From positions 1 to 32,997 of the forward strand of contig CACFVG010000011.1 of assembly GCA_902569725.1 (NCBI GenBank): a DNA stretch of 32,997 bases, in the 5' to 3' direction. This DNA is from an uncultured Pelagibacteraceae bacterium. GTDB taxonomy: Bacteria; Pseudomonadota; Alphaproteobacteria; Pelagibacterales; Pelagibacteraceae. The position numbers were made by a program, and so were the translations under genes. The notes below the pieces were generated by a model. That model did not search any database, was not told the DNA's origin, and saw nothing but the letters and a program-made list of their open reading frames with translations. Position 1 is the stretch's first letter. The number at the start of each line of letters is the position of its first letter. Below, one piece after another: positions 26,644-32,997 of this stretch.

Positions 26644-27306
26644 TTAGATTATATCAAGCAATTTACCAAGATTTTCAACTTGATATTTTGGCACATAATC
26701 TAATTTATCGAAAATACTATTTTTTCTATTCACCCAGACAGGATTAAAGCCATAATTTCCGCCAGCAGAGACATCCCAAGTATTTGCACTCAAATATGCA
26801 ACCTCTTCTTTTTGAATTTTATATTTTTTGACCGGAATATTATAAACATTTGAGTGTGGCTTATAAACTTTAACCTCTTCAATTGAAAAAATATCATTAA
26901 AAATATTATCCAAATTATTACTTTTAACTAATTCATTTAATAAAGCAGGTGTTCCGTTTGAAAGAATAGCTAACTTATAGTTTTTTTCTTTAAGTTTATT
27001 TAAAACTTCTTTTACTTCTGGAAAAGTTGATAAAACTTTATATAGGTCTAATAATTCACTTCTCATTAATGGATTTATATCAAAAACTGCCATAGATTTA
27101 TCTAGGCTATCTTCTGTTACTCTCCAAAAATCCTTATGCTTATTCATTAAGGTTCTTAGCCAAGTGTACTCTAATTGAGTAGTTCGCCAGTAATTTGAAA
27201 AAACATCCCACTTATCTCCAATTTTATCTTTACATTTTTCCGCTGCAGAATTGACATCAAATAATGTCCCATATGCATCAAATATTATTGCTTTAATATT
27301 TTTCAT
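26644..27306 (-). CDS. haloacid dehalogenase type II-like HAD hydrolase
   Basis: This 220-aa HAD protein has the dehalogenase-type layout: nucleophile in IIFDAYGTLFDVNSAA (Asp10), a helical cap containing YWRTTQLEYTWLRTLM, LAILSNGTPALL, the lysine in VYKPHSNVYN, and SANTWDVSAGGNYGFNPVWVNR, matching the SxNxWD pattern of L-2-haloacid dehalogenases. That supports hydrolysis of 2-haloalkanoates, though phosphatase activity cannot be excluded. It is the first gene of the trio with pirin and quinone oxidoreductase, and is divergent from rsmE with 16 bases between starts. Confidence 0.88.
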   Translation of the reverse strand: MKNIKAIIFDAYGTLFDVNSAAEKCKDKIGDKWDVFSNYWRTTQLEYTWLRTLMNKHKDFWRVTEDSLDKSMAVFDINPLMRSELLDLYKVLSTFPEVKEVLNKLKEKNYKLAILSNGTPALLNELVKSNNLDNIFNDIFSIEEVKVYKPHSNVYNIPVKKYKIQKEEVAYLSANTWDVSAGGNYGFNPVWVNRKNSIFDKLDYVPKYQVENLGKLLDII

Positions 27307-27322
27307 AAATTAACTTGTATAG

Positions 27323-28024
27323 ATGAGCAATATTAGATTATTTTTTGAAAAAAGTTTATCATTAAATTTAAATTCTACATTAGACAAATCCCAATCTCAC
27401 TATTTGTCTAAAGTCATGAGAACAAATATAGGCAAAAGTTTTTCTTTATTCAATCAAAGTGGAGAATGGGAGGCAAAAGTACAGAGTATTACCAAAGGAA
27501 TTGTAGAATTTTCAGTCATAAAAAAATTAAGATCTGCAAATAGTGAAAAAGAAGTTTGGTTAGCATTTGCTCCAATTAAATTAAACTATTTAAACTTAAT
27601 GATTCAAAAGGCAACTGAAATTGGAGTAACTAGATTTATTCCAATATTAACCGAAAGAACAGTTGTAAGAAAATTAAACGATAAGAGATTAAATAAAATT
27701 ATTATAGAAGCATCTGAACAAAGCAATAGATTGAATGTACCATCTTTAGATAAGCTTATAAAATTAGATGCTTTCCTAAAGTCAAATCAAAATACAAATA
27801 TAATTTTTGGAGATTTGAATACGGATAACAAAAAAATAGATCTTAAAAATAGAGATCCACTATGTGTACTAATAGGCCCAGAGGGTGATTTTTCAATAAA
27901 AGAAAGAAAAGATATTTTAAAACTAAAAAATATAATACCACTTAGAATAAATGATAATATTTTAAGATCTGAAACAGCAGCGATTTCAATGATATCAATA
28001 ATTAGTTTTAATTTATTATCTTAA
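27323..28024 (+). CDS. rsmE: 16S rRNA (uracil-1498 N3)-methyltransferase
   Basis: RsmE methylates U1498 of 16S rRNA. The 233-aa SPOUT-fold protein shows HYLSKVMRTNIG near the N-terminus, MIQKATEIGVTRFIPILTER, EASEQSNRLNVP, and the trefoil-knot motifs LIGPEGDFSIKE and LRINDNILRSETAAI. Length and motifs are standard. Its 3' end overlaps the SCO1-like gene by 9 bases on the other strand. Confidence 0.94.
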   Translation: MSNIRLFFEKSLSLNLNSTLDKSQSHYLSKVMRTNIGKSFSLFNQSGEWEAKVQSITKGIVEFSVIKKLRSANSEKEVWLAFAPIKLNYLNLMIQKATEIGVTRFIPILTERTVVRKLNDKRLNKIIIEASEQSNRLNVPSLDKLIKLDAFLKSNQNTNIIFGDLNTDNKKIDLKNRDPLCVLIGPEGDFSIKERKDILKLKNIIPLRINDNILRSETAAISMISIISFNLLS

Positions 28025-28606
28025 ATACTTATTTATATTTGTGAAAATATCTTCATAGTCTGCATGATGACTAATCCTGCTTAAATATTTTCCATCTTTT
28101 AATAAAATAATAGAAGAGCTATGATTTATTAAATAGTTTCCATCTTCGGTAAAAATTTTTTCAGAAAGAACTCCCCAGGATTTAGACATAAGAAATACTT
28201 TTTTTGGATCTCCAGTAATTCCATAAATTTTATTCTCAAATGAGTTTAAGTAATTTTTTATAACTTCTGGACTATCTCTTTCCGGATCTATACTAACAAA
28301 AAAAACTTTAAATTTATTTTTCTTCTCTTGATCTAAATTTTTTATTGCTAAATCCAAATTATTTAATGTCATCGGACATACATCTGGACAATTTGTAAAA
28401 CCAAAAAATATTGCAGTTAAAGGTCCTTCAAAAGAAGATTCTGTTATAATATCATTGTTTACGTCATTTAATGAAAAAGAAGATCCTTGAAATTTTTTAA
28501 CATACTCATTTTCTTTTTTTTCTATAGATAAGAATATAGGCAACATAACAAATAGAAAAATTACTAAACAACCTATAATAATTGTTATTGAGGTTTTTAA
28601 ATTCAT
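28016..28606 (-). CDS. SCO1/SenC-type copper chaperone
   Basis: This 196-aa protein has an N-terminal membrane anchor (about residues 6-28) followed by a thioredoxin-like domain facing the periplasm. The copper ligands are present: CPDVC (Cys73, Cys77) and His162 in LINHSSSI. SIDPERDSPEVI is the usual family block. SCO proteins deliver copper to, or reduce, the CuA site of cytochrome oxidase subunit II. The neighbouring oxidase genes make that role likely here. It is divergent from the subunit III-like gene, with 36 bases between starts. Confidence 0.93.
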   Translation of the reverse strand: MNLKTSITIIIGCLVIFLFVMLPIFLSIEKKENEYVKKFQGSSFSLNDVNNDIITESSFEGPLTAIFFGFTNCPDVCPMTLNNLDLAIKNLDQEKKNKFKVFFVSIDPERDSPEVIKNYLNSFENKIYGITGDPKKVFLMSKSWGVLSEKIFTEDGNYLINHSSSIILLKDGKYLSRISHHADYEDIFTNINKYLR

Positions 28607-28642
28607 TGTTGTAAAATATTATTTAATAATTATATAAATACT

Positions 28643-29323
28643 ATGTCTTCTATTATAAAGAAACTATTTGGCACACTTTTAGAAAAACCATGGGAAGAAA
28701 GTCAAGCTTTAATTGATAATAAGCATATAGGCAAAACTTTTGGTGTTACCAATCAAATGTCAGCAGTAATTATAATATTTGGAATAAGTACTGCAATATT
28801 TAGTTTAATTTTTACAGCTTATCTTTATTCAATACCCCCAGAACAAGATACTACCTTAATTTTAAAGAATAAATTATTATGGATTAATACTTTAGTTTTA
28901 ATTTTTGTTACGTATTTTTTTAATAAAATAAGTAAAGATTTAAAAAATAATTTAACAAATAAAATAAAAAATAATATTGTTACAGTAGGAGCTTTAAGTT
29001 ATTTATTTTTATTTTTGCAAATTATACTTTGGTATCAATTGATGAAACAAGGTCATTTTGTTTCAACAAATAATTATTTTTCTTCATACTATATTTTTAC
29101 AGCATTACATGGATTACATTTGTTAGGTGGTCTGTTTTTTTGGGGCAAAATAAGCTCAAGAATATTTAAATTGAAAGAGAAAGATTATGTTAAAGAGACA
29201 AGTAACCTACAAGCATTATCTCTTTATTGGTTATTTTTATTTATTGTTTGGTTAGTATTTTTTGGGATTATGTTTATTTACAATGATTCAGTTATAGCTT
29301 GGTGCAAATCATTAATTGCTTAA
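28643..29323 (+). CDS. additional heme-copper oxidase subunit III-like protein
   Basis: This 226-aa membrane protein has five predicted helices in the arrangement of subunit III. YYIFTALHGLHLLGGLFFW near residue 155 and the C-terminal LYWLFLFIVWLVFFGIMFIY are recognisable family segments. In helix 1 the position that usually carries the conserved SE reads GISTAIF (Ser49-Thr50), so the acidic residue is missing. A conventional subunit III gene (coxC) starts at 32328, so this is a second, divergent paralogue. It is divergent from the SCO chaperone and separated from coxB by a minus-strand small gene. It could be a partner or assembly factor of the same oxidase; that is inference. Confidence 0.83.
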   Translation: MSSIIKKLFGTLLEKPWEESQALIDNKHIGKTFGVTNQMSAVIIIFGISTAIFSLIFTAYLYSIPPEQDTTLILKNKLLWINTLVLIFVTYFFNKISKDLKNNLTNKIKNNIVTVGALSYLFLFLQIILWYQLMKQGHFVSTNNYFSSYYIFTALHGLHLLGGLFFWGKISSRIFKLKEKDYVKETSNLQALSLYWLFLFIVWLVFFGIMFIYNDSVIAWCKSLIA

Positions 29324-29329
29324 AAAAAA

Positions 29330-29521
29330 TTATAAAAACAAAACTAATATAACTCCAACAACCGCAATTATAGACAGCAATATATTTACAGACTTCAAAT
29401 ATTTTTTTGTTCTTAAATTAGTTTCCTTTTTTGAGAATGCACCGGCACCAAAAGAAATGACAAAATAAAATAATAAAACCAGTATTAGAATAACAGCTAA
29501 AATTTCGATTTTTCCAAGCAT
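29330..29521 (-). CDS. 63-aa two-helix membrane protein next to the oxidase genes
   Basis: The protein has a hydrophobic helix at about residues 6-27, a short charged loop (FSKKETNLRTKKYLKS) and a second helix at about 46-63. Helix-basic loop-helix at this size resembles HIG1-type complex IV assembly proteins, and the location among oxidase genes fits, but the HIG1 signature is not clearly present. It ends 6 bases from the subunit III-like gene and starts 88 bases from the coxB start on the other strand. The regular hydrophobic pattern supports a real gene. Confidence 0.55.
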   Translation of the reverse strand: MLGKIEILAVILILVLLFYFVISFGAGAFSKKETNLRTKKYLKSVNILLSIIAVVGVILVLFL

Positions 29522-29609
29522 ATAATCAACGTTATATTTGATATTTTGGCAGATTCTTAAGACATTTTGTCATAGGTTTTTATGTGATATTTATTCTATA
29601 TAAGCTGAT

Positions 29610-30446
29610 ATGCACGTAGGTATTATATTCTTTCTTGTTATTCTTGGATCAGTATTGTTCCATATTTTTACACCATGGTATTGGACAGACGTTGCTTCAA
29701 ACTGGGGAGGAATGGATGATACTATAACTCTTACATTTTGGATAGGTGGAGGTGTTTTTATAGCTGTTTGTCTTTTCATGATTTACTGCGTTTTTAAATT
29801 TTCTTATAAAAAAGAAAGAAAAGCAGAATATAAACCTGAAGATAAAAAATTAGAAAAAATACTTACTTGGGCAACAACATTAGGTGTAGCTGCCCTTTTA
29901 GCTCCAGGATTAATAATTTGGAATCAGTATGTTAATGTTCCAAAAAACGCAATTGAGATAGATGTAATGGCATGGCAATGGGGGTGGCAATATAGGTTAC
30001 CAGGTGAAGATGGAAAATTAGGAACTACAAAGGTAGTTAATATAAATGACAACAATCCTTTTGGAATTAATTTAGACGATCCTTTCGGAAATGATGATGT
30101 AATGATTCAAAGCGATGTAATTAATTTAGAAAATAATAGACCAGTTAAAATATTATTGAGATCAGTTGATGTGCTTCATAATTGGTATGTTCCTCAATTT
30201 AGAGCAAAAATGGATGCGGTACCTGGAATTGTAACTTATTACTGGTTTGAGCCTAACAAAACTGGTGAGTTTGAGGTTTTGTGTGCCGAATATTGTGGTG
30301 TGGGACATTATGCTATGAGAGGTGGAGTAGAGGTACAAGATAAACAAGACTATGATAATTGGCTTCAAGAACAAGAAACATTTTCAGATTTAATAGCAAA
30401 ACAAAAGATTTTAGAAAACGAAAAAACAAAATTGGCAAAAAAATAA
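29610..30446 (+). CDS. coxB: cytochrome c oxidase subunit II
   Basis: CoxB carries the CuA centre that takes electrons from cytochrome c. The 278-aa protein has hydrophobic segments at about residues 4-20 (signal or first helix), 42-64 and 85-105, then the periplasmic cupredoxin domain. CuA ligands are complete: His190 in VLHNWYVPQ and CAEYCGVGHYAM (Cys225, Glu227, Cys229, His233, Met236). The aromatic electron-entry segment is AWQWGWQY. An acidic insertion (about residues 130-165, including NDNNPFGINLDDPFGNDD) is unusual. No heme c motif (CxxCH) is fused to it. It is followed by coxA after 32 bases. Confidence 0.96.
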   Translation: MHVGIIFFLVILGSVLFHIFTPWYWTDVASNWGGMDDTITLTFWIGGGVFIAVCLFMIYCVFKFSYKKERKAEYKPEDKKLEKILTWATTLGVAALLAPGLIIWNQYVNVPKNAIEIDVMAWQWGWQYRLPGEDGKLGTTKVVNINDNNPFGINLDDPFGNDDVMIQSDVINLENNRPVKILLRSVDVLHNWYVPQFRAKMDAVPGIVTYYWFEPNKTGEFEVLCAEYCGVGHYAMRGGVEVQDKQDYDNWLQEQETFSDLIAKQKILENEKTKLAKK

Positions 30447-30478
30447 ATTAAATGGTAAAAAATATATAAAGGAAATAA

Positions 30479-32317
30479 ATGTCAGAAGATTTTAACAATA
30501 ACAAAACAATACAAGCCCAATCTTCAGAAACTATTTCTGGAGGAGGATCAGGAATAACTCCAGATATGGATTATGTAAGACCAGCTGAAGTTGGTGAACA
30601 AGACTTATATCATGGGCATAGTTTCATAACTAAATGGATTTTTTGTCAGGATGCAAAAGTAATTGGAGTTCAATATTTTCTTTTAGCAACATTTACAGGA
30701 ATAATTGGTTTAATTCTTTCTTGGTTAATGCGTTTACAATTGGGATTTCCAGGATTAGCTCCGTTTATGACAGCAGAGCATTATTATCAATTTGTAACTA
30801 TGCACGGAATGATAATGGTAGTTTATTTTTTAACCGCACTCTTTCTAGGTGGATTTGGAAATTATTTAATACCACTGATGGTAGGAGCAAGAGATATGGT
30901 TTTTCCATATCTAAATATGGTTAGTTTTTGGAGTTTTTTTGTTGCAGTTGCGGTTTTATTAGCAAGTTTTTTTGTTCCAGGTGGTCCGACAGGATCAGGT
31001 TGGACACTTTATCCTCCACAGGCAATTTTAGAAGGTACTCCAGGATCAGGATGGGGAATAATGTTAATGTGTATATCCCTAATTTTATTTGTAGCTGGAT
31101 TTACAATGGGAGGTCTTAACTATTTGATTACCGTACTTCAAGCTAGAACAAGAGGAATGACGTTAATGAGAATGCCCCTAACTGTTTGGGGAATTTTTAC
31201 TGCTACAGTATTAGCAATGTTAGCGTTCCCAGCGTTATTGGTAGGTGCATTAATGATGAGTTTAGACAATGTACTTGGAACAAGCTTTTTTATGCCGACA
31301 ATTTTAAAAGCAGGAGAAGTTTTAGAATATGGTGGTGGAAGTCCTATTCTTTTTCAACATTTATTCTGGTTCTTTGGACACCCTGAAGTTTATATAGTTG
31401 CACTACCTGCATTTGGAATAATTTCAGATTTAATTTCTGTTCATGCTAGAAAAAATATATTTGGTTATAGAATGATGGTTTGGGCCATAGTTGGTATAGG
31501 TGCACTAAGCTTTTTTGTATGGGCGCACCATATGTATGTCAGTGGAATGAACCCATGGTTTGGATTCTTTTTTGCAACCACAACTCTTATAATAGCTGTA
31601 CCAACGGCAATGAAAGTTTATAACTGGATCCTAACACTTTGGAGAGGAAATATTCGACTTAATACTGTTATGCTATGGTGTTTAGGTTTTATAGTTACTT
31701 TTGTGAATGGTGGAATTACAGGAATTTTTTTAGGGAATGTCAGTGTCGATGTTCCATTGTCAGATACTTACTTTGTTATTGCACACTTTCATATGGTTAT
31801 GGGTATTGCACCACTTATGGTAATTATGGGAGCTGTTTACCATTGGTTTCCTTTAGTAGCAGGAAGATTTTTGGATGAGAAATTAGGTAAATGGCACTTC
31901 TGGTTAACTTTTTTAGGTGCTTATTCTATTTATTTCCCAATGCACTACTTGGGATTTATTGGAGTACCAAGAAGATACTTTGAAATGTATGATAGTCCAT
32001 ATGTAACATCTGCTGTTGGAATGAATGAATTTATTAGTTTAGCAGCCTTTATAGTTGGCGCTGCACAATTTATTTTAATTTACAATATTATAAAAACTTT
32101 AAAGACAGGGAAACCTGCAGGGCATAATCCTTGGCAGGCATGTTCACTAGAATGGTTAACACCAACAGTTCCACCTGAACATGGTAATTGGGGTGATAGA
32201 CTTCCAATAGTTCATAGATGGGCTTATGATTACAGCGTTCCTGGAGCTAAAGAAGATTTTATAACTCAAACTACACCACCAAGTGAAGTGGCGCATACAA
32301 AAGTAGAAAAAACATAA
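30479..32317 (+). CDS. coxA: cytochrome c oxidase subunit I
   Basis: This 612-aa subunit holds heme a and the heme a3-CuB oxygen site. The helices contain TMHGMIMVVYF (low-spin heme ligand), FGHPEVYIVALPAFGIISDL (CuB histidine, cross-linked tyrosine and the D-channel glutamate, marking type A1), WAHHMYVSGM (CuB histidines), HARKNIFGY (K-channel lysine) and IAHFHMVMGI (heme ligands). An N-terminal extension of about 45 residues contains SSETISGGGSGITPDMDY. A clear AAGGAAA ribosome site precedes the ATG. It is followed by coxC after 10 bases, so coxBAC is a compact operon without ctaB or ctaG between the genes. Confidence 0.97.
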   Translation: MSEDFNNNKTIQAQSSETISGGGSGITPDMDYVRPAEVGEQDLYHGHSFITKWIFCQDAKVIGVQYFLLATFTGIIGLILSWLMRLQLGFPGLAPFMTAEHYYQFVTMHGMIMVVYFLTALFLGGFGNYLIPLMVGARDMVFPYLNMVSFWSFFVAVAVLLASFFVPGGPTGSGWTLYPPQAILEGTPGSGWGIMLMCISLILFVAGFTMGGLNYLITVLQARTRGMTLMRMPLTVWGIFTATVLAMLAFPALLVGALMMSLDNVLGTSFFMPTILKAGEVLEYGGGSPILFQHLFWFFGHPEVYIVALPAFGIISDLISVHARKNIFGYRMMVWAIVGIGALSFFVWAHHMYVSGMNPWFGFFFATTTLIIAVPTAMKVYNWILTLWRGNIRLNTVMLWCLGFIVTFVNGGITGIFLGNVSVDVPLSDTYFVIAHFHMVMGIAPLMVIMGAVYHWFPLVAGRFLDEKLGKWHFWLTFLGAYSIYFPMHYLGFIGVPRRYFEMYDSPYVTSAVGMNEFISLAAFIVGAAQFILIYNIIKTLKTGKPAGHNPWQACSLEWLTPTVPPEHGNWGDRLPIVHRWAYDYSVPGAKEDFITQTTPPSEVAHTKVEKT

Positions 32318-32327
32318 ACATTAAATC

Positions 32328-32997
32328 ATGTCTGATCTTAAAATAGAAGGCTACGAATTTAAACCCGGTTTTAAAGGAATGGCGAAGGACACTGGTTCTG
32401 ATCAAACTATGTTCAAAGGTGTTCATTGGGGTAAGGCAATGATGTGGATCTTTTTGTTAAGTGATACCTTTATATTTAGTTGTTTTTTAATTTCATACAT
32501 GAAGGGTAGAGGATCAACTATAATTGATTGGCCTAATCCAAGTGAAGTTTTTGGGTTACATGTATTCGGTGTAGATGTTCCTTTATTACTTATTGCTATT
32601 ATGACATTTGTTTTAATCACAAGCAGTGGAACTATGGCTCTTGCAGTAAAATATGGATACGAAAAAAATAAAAAAATGTGTGGATGGCTTATATTAGCTA
32701 CGGCCATTGGTGGACTTACTTTCGTAGGTATGCAAGCCTTTGAATGGGGTAAATTAATCCACGAAGGTGTAAGACCTTGGGAAAACCCTTTTGGTGCACC
32801 ACAATTTGGATCTTTTTTCTTTATGATAACTGGATTTCACGGCACTCACGTTTCAATAGGTGTAATTTTTCTTTTCATTTATGCTTATAAAACTTTTGCT
32901 GGCCATTACGACGAAGGAAAAAGAGGCTGGTTTACAACAATGAAAGGTGACTATGTTGAAATTGAAATCTTAGGATTATATTGGCACTTTGTAGATT
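32328..32997 (+). CDS. coxC: cytochrome c oxidase subunit III (3' end outside window)
   Basis: ATG 32328 opens a frame that stays open to the window edge (223 complete codons). Family segments are visible: HWGKAMMWIFLLSDTFIFSC in helix 1 (Asp46 in the position where the family usually has the glutamate of SE), MQAFEWGKLIHEGVRPW, MITGFHGTHVSIGVIFL with the typical histidines, and the final LYWHFVD, which in the family is followed by only one more helix. About 20-30 residues are therefore missing at the edge. It completes the coxB-coxA-coxC order. Confidence 0.94.
   Translation, partial: MSDLKIEGYEFKPGFKGMAKDTGSDQTMFKGVHWGKAMMWIFLLSDTFIFSCFLISYMKGRGSTIIDWPNPSEVFGLHVFGVDVPLLLIAIMTFVLITSSGTMALAVKYGYEKNKKMCGWLILATAIGGLTFVGMQAFEWGKLIHEGVRPWENPFGAPQFGSFFFMITGFHGTHVSIGVIFLFIYAYKTFAGHYDEGKRGWFTTMKGDYVEIEILGLYWHFVD

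Noticed and set aside
29567-29602. Promoter for coxB (TTGTCA with a TATTCT or TATATA box)
   Set aside because: TTGTCA is good, but the available -10 candidates give spacers of 19 or 24 bases in very AT-rich DNA, so I did not list it as a feature.
30634-31878. Several plus-strand open frames of 63-96 codons within coxA
   Set aside because: They are out-of-frame shadows of a strongly conserved subunit I gene and have no protein features of their own.

Overview
The window is a strongly AT-rich, very gene-dense piece of an alphaproteobacterial chromosome. It best fits the SAR11/Pelagibacterales group. The evidence is the low GC, the tiny or negative spacing between genes, alphaproteobacterial marker families (DUF2093 and DUF3035 proteins, a RamB/ScfR-like regulator, an RpoH-type groESL promoter) and the gene content. 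This placement rests on content and base composition only; no database was searched. I see no rRNA, tRNA, CRISPR array, transposase, integrase or phage gene.

Layout. (1) 1-4035: the 3' end of a coiled-coil protein gene, then a RamB/ScfR-type regulator divergent from isocitrate lyase (aceA). The 320-bp region between them holds a dense cluster of TGTAAA/TTTACA hexamers, a good promoter, and an unrecognised 54-codon ORF that may be leaderless. (2) 4032-6505: a DjlA-like co-chaperone, a small membrane protein, a secreted DUF6134-like protein and a YczE-like membrane protein. (3) 6510-8130: two orphan genes of unknown function, each behind a shared ~113-bp conserved leader and each ending at a terminator. 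The terminator between the two genes is an almost perfect copy of the groEL terminator. This repeat-flanked locus is the most unusual part of the window. (4) 8120-10145: groES-groEL on the minus strand behind an RpoH-type heat-shock promoter. (5) 10214-16673: a tight plus-strand run of HAD phosphatase, ribF, ileS, lspA, a DUF3035 lipoprotein gene and pgi. (6) 16666-18716: rsmD and purD (minus) and a DUF2093 gene (plus). (7) 18718-24368: a minus-strand lipid A/membrane operon, ubiA-msbA-waaA-lpxK-lpxL. (8) 24420-27306: a DUF2721 gene, then a minus-strand trio of haloacid-dehalogenase-like protein, pirin and quinone oxidoreductase. (9) 27323-32997: rsmE, a SCO1-type copper chaperone, an extra heme-copper oxidase subunit III-like gene, a 63-aa two-helix membrane protein, and coxB-coxA-coxC for an A1-type cytochrome c oxidase. 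The right edge cuts coxC.

How it works together. The regulator-aceA pair should gate the glyoxylate shunt. The ribF-ileS-lspA run and the lipid A operon are housekeeping. The right end is respiratory: the SCO chaperone would supply copper to the CuA centre of CoxB. Of nine convergent gene pairs, eight have 3' ends that overlap or lie within about 12 bases. The groEL pair is the exception: it keeps a strong terminator, and that terminator has been duplicated with the neighbouring orphan genes.
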